DNA of 64,000 nt from Bacteroides congonensis (GTDB lineage: Bacteria > Bacteroidota > Bacteroidia > Bacteroidales > Bacteroidaceae): contig NZ_FQXY01000007.1 in assembly GCF_900130125.1 (NCBI RefSeq), forward strand, positions 62,001 to 126,000, read 5' to 3'. How positions within the stretch are numbered: the stretch's first letter is position 1; every line of letters starts with the position of its first letter. Below are positions 59,259 to 64,000 of the stretch, piece by piece. A model generated the notes under the pieces. The model was not told where the DNA came from and made no database searches. It saw only the letters and a list, made by a program, of their open reading frames with translations. The position numbers and the translations under genes were made by a program.

Positions 59259-61417
59259 TTTAGGATTTTTTTAAATGGGATTTTGATTAATAACTGGAAG
59301 TTGCGTCCCGGTTCGGGGATTTCAACTTTCCTGTAAAAGCTAAGATGATTGTAATATCGGGTATTGAAGATATTACGGACGGTCAGGGTGATTTCTATTT
59401 CACTGTTTCCACCTGTCGGAATGTTTAATGAGCCGCCCAGATGGAACAGGTTTGCCCCGGACGTACGGTCTTCGTTGCGGTCGACACGGTTCTGACGGGC
59501 GATACTTTGCCATTCGGCATAAAGCATATAGCGTTTATGCTGCCAGGTCAATGTATTCCACATACCGGGCGGCGGAGAGAAACTCAACGGGATATGTTCG
59601 TCACAATTATAGGTGTAGACATACTCGGCGGAGATACGATAATTGAAGTTGCGCAGAAAGCGGACATCTATCGTAGCTTCCGTTCCCGCGAATAATGCTT
59701 CCGCTCCGGTGTAGCGATAGATTTGTCCGGCATGGGGCAATACAGACCATTCGCCGGTAGGACGCAGGAAGATATAATTGCTGAACCAACTGACAAAGGG
59801 GGAAACGGAAAAAGAGATTCTACGGTAGTTCAGGTTATAAGAAGCGTCCAGTTGCCAGCCTTGCTCGGACTTCAGCGTCGCGTCTCCCTGCTCATGGCGG
59901 AAAGTGCCGTGATGCACACCGTTGGCGGCAAGCTCGTTCGCGCCGGGCAGACGAAAACTGCGTCCGACATTCAGCTTTATCATATGAGCGACCGAGGGTG
60001 TCCACACAAGTCCTAAAGAAAAGGAGTAATCACCGAAATGTTTCTTCACTGCGTGGCTGTTCCACTTATAGAAGTCTATCTGTTCCTGTTCATATCCTTG
60101 TTTTTGCAGATAATCGGCAAGATAGGCGTCTTCATGGGCAGAGATGTTGATATGTCCGTAGTCATATCGTACTCCCCCGCTAATGGAGAGGACATTGTTA
60201 GGTCGATAGGTGGTGAGCCAAAGCAATCCGGTGGTGGAACGGTGGTATTCGGGCAGTAAGAACGAATAGCCGGAGATGCCGTTTCGTTGATGTTGCCCGT
60301 CCCACCCCAGCGTATGTTCCCACGAGGAAGAACCGACAAAGCGTGCTTTTACCGAAGCACTGTAAGTATTCAGGTTAAAAGCCAGTTCTTTGTCCGGGTC
60401 TTTCTCCGGTGCGGGTTGCGAACCGTAGTGGGTATGGAAGGCACTCCATTCTTCACGATGATTGTTTTGGAAGCCCAAATCACCTGACAGGATTAGTTTC
60501 TCCCACGCATATTGCTGATGGGTAGTCACTTTCAGATGATTCACTTTGCTATACGGCAACTCAATATTGCGGCTGTCTCCGTCATCCTCTACGCGGGACA
60601 CGTCGGGCACGCCGTGCGCTCCTGGAAAGAAACCGGTCTTTTGATATACATTGCTTACGGAGTAGTTCGCCTTATACCTTTTTCTTTGATATTGGGTGAA
60701 GAATCCGACATTGCGTTCGATACCTGCCGTGTTCTTTAACTTGTGTCCGTAGACGGGCATTTTCTGCGTGAGATAAACGATGGTATCCGTAGGGATACGA
60801 TAATCTCCGAAATGCTGTTCCGAGTAGCGGATATGGGAGTACCAGGCATTCTTCTTTATTCCCAGCATCAGTGAGCCGCCAATCGTTCCATTGACAGATT
60901 TGCCCAAGAGTGTAACGTCTCCAAAGACATTGTTGCCAGTAGGGACGGGTGGCGGGGTTATATCAATCACTCCGCCCATCGCGTCGCTGCCGTACAGCAA
61001 GGAAGCAGGGCCTTTGAGGACATTGACCGCTTCGATATTGAAAGCATCGAGTTCCAGTCCGTGGTCGGCTCCCCATTGTTGCCCTTCCTGCTTGACGCCA
61101 TTCTCCAATACGGCAATCCGGTTGAATCCCATTCCGCGAATCATCGGTTTGGAGAAGCCGGAGCCTATATCCATCGCTTGCACGCCGGGGATGTTCTCCA
61201 TCGCCTGCATGAAGTTTCCTGTAAAATGTTTGCGCAGAAAATCCTGATTTATCACTTCAACCGTGAGTGCAGACTTCTTGGCTTGACGTTGCCGGTACGT
61301 TTCCGTCACCACAACATCAGGCAAAAGCATGCTCTTGATTGAATCGGACTTCTGTGCGTGGACGGGTAAGGCTACAATCAGCCCCAGTACGCCCGAAATA
61401 ATTCCGATACGCATCAA
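59255..61417 (-). CDS. TonB-dependent receptor, ZnuD-like
   Basis: A 720-residue outer-membrane receptor: signal peptide, plug domain (about 30-160, with VLKGPASLLYGSDAMGGVIDI), then a 22-strand barrel ending NFQLLIKIPFK. Extracellular histidines and the motif RLPGANELAANGVHHGTFRHEQGDATL, close to the ZnuD-type HHAT-x-FE segment, point to zinc (or a related metal) as ligand. Energised by TonB. Start at MMRIGIISG, after which the DUF4625 lipoprotein follows. Confidence 0.85.
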   Translation of the reverse strand: MMRIGIISGVLGLIVALPVHAQKSDSIKSMLLPDVVVTETYRQRQAKKSALTVEVINQDFLRKHFTGNFMQAMENIPGVQAMDIGSGFSKPMIRGMGFNRIAVLENGVKQEGQQWGADHGLELDAFNIEAVNVLKGPASLLYGSDAMGGVIDITPPPVPTGNNVFGDVTLLGKSVNGTIGGSLMLGIKKNAWYSHIRYSEQHFGDYRIPTDTIVYLTQKMPVYGHKLKNTAGIERNVGFFTQYQRKRYKANYSVSNVYQKTGFFPGAHGVPDVSRVEDDGDSRNIELPYSKVNHLKVTTHQQYAWEKLILSGDLGFQNNHREEWSAFHTHYGSQPAPEKDPDKELAFNLNTYSASVKARFVGSSSWEHTLGWDGQHQRNGISGYSFLLPEYHRSTTGLLWLTTYRPNNVLSISGGVRYDYGHINISAHEDAYLADYLQKQGYEQEQIDFYKWNSHAVKKHFGDYSFSLGLVWTPSVAHMIKLNVGRSFRLPGANELAANGVHHGTFRHEQGDATLKSEQGWQLDASYNLNYRRISFSVSPFVSWFSNYIFLRPTGEWSVLPHAGQIYRYTGAEALFAGTEATIDVRFLRNFNYRISAEYVYTYNCDEHIPLSFSPPPGMWNTLTWQHKRYMLYAEWQSIARQNRVDRNEDRTSGANLFHLGGSLNIPTGGNSEIEITLTVRNIFNTRYYNHLSFYRKVEIPEPGRNFQLLIKIPFKKILK

Positions 61418-61499
61418 TTACAATCTTTATTTAATGTGTAAAATGAGTATGAGGACAGGTTACAGTGAATCTGTCTTCTTCGTAAATTTGAGTATGTAA

Positions 61500-61814
61500 T
61501 TATGCGACAGGGGGTGCACGCAGTTGATGCGAACAAGTCCGTTTGAAAACGACCTTATCCTGATAAATGATTGGCTCGTAAGGCACGAGCGTTAATGTAC
61601 AATGAAATTCTACCGGTTGGGGTTCGGTAAAGAAAGAAAGGGAGTATTGGCATATCGCACAATCATCGGATGATTTGTGAGAGTGCCCGGCATGAGAACA
61701 TGACTTTTCATCCTCGCTTCCATGGTAGTGAAAGGTCTTCACTACAAAGAAAGGAATGAATGTCATGAACAACACCCACGCTATGTATGCTCTTATTTTC
61801 CTATTGTGATACAT
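61500..61814 (-). CDS. Small His/Cys-rich membrane protein
   Basis: A 104-residue protein with one N-terminal hydrophobic helix (IAWVLFMTFIPFFVV) and then a short periplasmic part with FHYHGSEDEKSCSHAGHSHK and CAICQYSL, a metal-chelating composition. It resembles DUF2946-like copper/zinc-associated small proteins. It precedes the ZnuD-like receptor gene by 82 bases on the same strand. The ATG at 61814 (MYHNRK) is preferred to the ATG 36 bases upstream, which adds a poorly matching leader. Confidence 0.65.
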   Translation of the reverse strand: MYHNRKIRAYIAWVLFMTFIPFFVVKTFHYHGSEDEKSCSHAGHSHKSSDDCAICQYSLSFFTEPQPVEFHCTLTLVPYEPIIYQDKVVFKRTCSHQLRAPPVA

Positions 61815-61955
61815 TCTCCCTCTATTGGTTATATAGAATAGTGGGAACAAATATAGGGGTATGAAAGAGAACTGACAAATTATCAGGCTTAATATGTGTT
61901 ATCAGACACTCCGATTGATGATAAAACTCCTAATGATGATACAAACAAATAACAC

Positions 61956-63668
61956 TTATACTTCCCAACATTTCCACCCTTTATTGGCACAAATATACAC
62001 CACATACGTCCTCACATTATAGTTAGGAAACTTTCTCTTCGTATCTTCACCATATCTTTTCACCTGCTCCACATGTTCGGGAAGAGGTTCGGTAAACGCA
62101 AGCATTTTTTCCGCTTCTTTCGCACGGTAATATTTGAATTCCACGACACGGTCATCGGTATAATAGTCCGTACCGGGAATACCTGTCATTTCAAAATCCG
62201 AACGTCCTACGGAATTATTCTGTTCAATGGCAAATGTATAGCAACTGCTCAAATAACGCGAAACAAGCTCATAAAATGAACATCGGATGAAGTTCTCATT
62301 TATTTTATCAAAGACCTGTGCCGGAAATTGCCCCAAGTATTGCTCAAAATAGTTTTGTACCAGTGGCTCCAAACTCCGGTTGGAATCATACTTCCGATAT
62401 ACAGGAACATAGCGCTGCGCATTACCCTCTATGTTGTTTAATTGATTATAGTAGTCCATATATACACTACGCATCGTCATATTAGGCAATGTTGTCACGA
62501 ATTTATCTTTCAACGTTGTCATTCCCAAATAAAACAAGCTAATGGGATAAAACTCCTTGTCAAAGAACTTTTTCTTATTGAATTTACTGGCAAGGTCGGC
62601 TACATTATAAGGCAGCTCATCATCAATAACCAACGCATCCAACATTGCTTTTGCATTATCCAATGAAAGGGTGAGCCGACGAATCCAATTAATATCGGTA
62701 CGCAGATTCTCATCTACCAGTTCGTCAGGAATACTACCGGCATTAGCTGCAAACTTCTTGAAAAAATAAGTAAGGATAGTAGCATTGAATAACCGCTCTC
62801 CATTAAAACGGAAACGATAACCATCGTAGTTGCTTACAATCAACTGCCAGATTTCATCAAAACGTTCCTGTCCTGTAGAGTATTTGTCAAGTACATAACG
62901 TAAATATGTCTCTGTCTCTTCGTATGTAAACCCAAGCATATTCAGGAAATTGGGTTCAAGGGTCAATATCTCTGCAATATTATATCCACTGGTCAAATCA
63001 TCCATTGTAACAGGTAATACCCCTGTACAGAAACAAGTACGGACGCTCCCCTCACCTATACCAGCTTTTATTACCTTAAAGAAAGTACGCAGGAAACTGT
63101 CAGCAGTCGTCACTTCTTCATAAAGCGGGTCATTATATGCAGTCAGCAGTTGATTCGTGAAATTATCATATTCATCAATCAATATATAGACCTTAGGAAA
63201 TTCGTGAGAACGGGCAAAACCTAGAACCTCTTCCAACATTTTGGATGCATCTCCCCGATTGGCAAATTGAAAATCACCAAATAAATCCCGATTATGCTCC
63301 ACCATAATCTCCACAGGGGAGCAGTTCAAATCATTAAAGTTCTGCGCTAATCCTTCAATGTTATCCGCCATCACCATTTTGGAGAAATCATAGCGAATAA
63401 TCATATAACGATTATGTTCCTTTGTAGGATGACTGCCAATCCAAGTTCCTCCAAACAATTCCTCAAACCGATTCGCTTTAGTACGGTCATAATAGCAAGC
63501 TAAAGTAGAAACCAACAGGCTTTTTCCAAAACGGCGGGGACGAAGAAATACAGGGGCATTATAATCCTCTAATTTGGGAATATAGTTGGTCTTGTCAACA
63601 TAATAAAAGCCACGTTCACGCAAATCCACGAAATCCGCTACTGCATAAGGAATAGTTATTCTTGCCAT
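61956..63668 (-). CDS. AAA-ATPase-like / PD-(D/E)XK nuclease-like protein
   Basis: A 570-residue protein of the family common in Bacteroides and Prevotella. The N-terminal AAA-ATPase-like domain begins ITIPYAVADFVDLRERG and contains FLRPRRFGKSLLVSTLAC (P-loop variant, near residue 45) and VYILIDEYDNFTNQL (Walker B). The C-terminal part (about 460-570) is PD-(D/E)XK-like with DDRVVEFKYYRA. Members are multicopy and variable; nuclease activity is unproven. The ATG at 63668 (MARIT) is chosen over one 30 bases upstream. Confidence 0.88.
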   Translation of the reverse strand: MARITIPYAVADFVDLRERGFYYVDKTNYIPKLEDYNAPVFLRPRRFGKSLLVSTLACYYDRTKANRFEELFGGTWIGSHPTKEHNRYMIIRYDFSKMVMADNIEGLAQNFNDLNCSPVEIMVEHNRDLFGDFQFANRGDASKMLEEVLGFARSHEFPKVYILIDEYDNFTNQLLTAYNDPLYEEVTTADSFLRTFFKVIKAGIGEGSVRTCFCTGVLPVTMDDLTSGYNIAEILTLEPNFLNMLGFTYEETETYLRYVLDKYSTGQERFDEIWQLIVSNYDGYRFRFNGERLFNATILTYFFKKFAANAGSIPDELVDENLRTDINWIRRLTLSLDNAKAMLDALVIDDELPYNVADLASKFNKKKFFDKEFYPISLFYLGMTTLKDKFVTTLPNMTMRSVYMDYYNQLNNIEGNAQRYVPVYRKYDSNRSLEPLVQNYFEQYLGQFPAQVFDKINENFIRCSFYELVSRYLSSCYTFAIEQNNSVGRSDFEMTGIPGTDYYTDDRVVEFKYYRAKEAEKMLAFTEPLPEHVEQVKRYGEDTKRKFPNYNVRTYVVYICANKGWKCWEV

Positions 63669-63746
63669 AATCTTACTATTTTCTTTATAGACAAACAAAG
63701 GTACAAAATTGTTAGCAAAAAGAAGGATAATTACCTATTATAAATA

Positions 63747-64000
63747 TTATTCTTCCTGTTTCCATACATAAAACACATTCCTTCCCGCCCCTCTCTTACG
63801 CAGTTTCCCCTCTTGAATAAAAGTATTCAAATCATCTACAGCTTTCAATCGGGCTACTCCTGTCAGTCTGCTATATTCTATGCGGGTGATTCCACCATTT
63901 TTCTTCAGGAACTCCTGTAACATTTGAAGACGTCGTTCGATAGGTATCTCTGTTTTGGAAGTAGTCCGGCCGGAGTTCTCCACCCGTTCGAGTTCTATCT
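63747..64000 (-). CDS. Winged-helix protein C-terminus (5' end outside window)
   Basis: The frame runs from the stop at 63747 back through the window edge with no start required, so only the last 84 residues are seen. They contain a helix-turn-helix (RRLQMLQEFLKKNGGITRIEYSRLTGVARLKAVDDLNTFI) followed by a basic wing (KLRKRGAGRNVFYV). The family is not recognised; it could be the tail of a transcription factor or of a larger DNA-binding enzyme. Confidence 0.65.
   Translation of the reverse strand, partial: IELERVENSGRTTSKTEIPIERRLQMLQEFLKKNGGITRIEYSRLTGVARLKAVDDLNTFIQEGKLRKRGAGRNVFYVWKQEE

Noticed and set aside
61956..63668. Anti-phage defence gene
   Set aside because: The AAA/PD-(D/E)XK family is widespread and multicopy in Bacteroides; nothing nearby supports a defence island.

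Overview
The window looks like chromosomal DNA of a gut Bacteroides (B. thetaiotaomicron/ovatus-like). The reasons are the gene families (DUF4348, DUF4625 and DUF3737 proteins, a ZnuD-like TonB receptor, NrfHA with ResB/CcsA, a tricorn-like protease), Bacteroidetes -7 boxes of the form TAnnTTTG in front of several genes, and A-rich leaders in place of Shine-Dalgarno sites. No phage, IS element, rRNA or CRISPR array was found. Two identical tRNA-Asp genes are present.

Layout. 1-14.5 kb is housekeeping: a run of minus-strand genes (threonine dehydrogenase, DUF4348 lipoprotein, MurB, an MBL hydrolase, an unnamed membrane-anchored protein) divergent from kbl; then ferritin, lysA, lysC, an FtsE-type ATPase, hisIE, hisF, hisA, hisH and purU. 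14.5-15.2 kb holds inverted repeats and the tRNA-Asp pair. 15.4-19.7 kb is accessory: a PPOX protein, an AraC regulator, a Crp/Fnr remnant, a MATE pump, a Gdx-type SMR exporter and a Crp/Fnr regulator. 19.8-25.6 kb is a tightly packed five-gene operon of the STM4011-STM4015 families: radical SAM fused to HAD, radical SAM, alkaline-phosphatase-fold hydrolase, ATP-grasp enzyme, and WGR plus leucine-rich-repeat protein. Its enzyme mix resembles a peptide or small-molecule modification pathway. I know of no assigned function, and it is the best candidate here for an undescribed system.

25.7-33.3 kb is an envelope/stress island: two near-identical OmpA proteins bracket a YihY protein, small YtxH/GlsB/LEA-like proteins, a Mn catalase and a small beta-barrel. 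33.8-52.2 kb is a mosaic of enzymes and regulators: cupin-CMD fusion, MalY-like enzyme, DUF3737, methyltransferase, DXS-like protein, tricorn protease, MBL, flavodoxin, nitroreductase, four regulators and a dienelactone-hydrolase-like lipoprotein. It also contains several decayed genes: a collapsed alpha/beta hydrolase, a truncated AraC gene and an aldo/keto reductase tail. 52.3-53.1 kb is a YafQ-type toxin-antitoxin cassette bounded by a 90-bp duplication of the 3' end of the neighbouring porin gene.

53.1-58.6 kb encodes respiratory nitrite ammonification: NrfH, NrfA, the cytochrome c maturation proteins ResB and CcsA, and a porin. 58.8-61.8 kb is a probable zinc-uptake locus: ZnuD-like receptor, His-rich lipoprotein and a His/Cys-rich membrane protein. 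The window ends with an AAA-ATPase/PD-(D/E)XK protein and a partial winged-helix gene.
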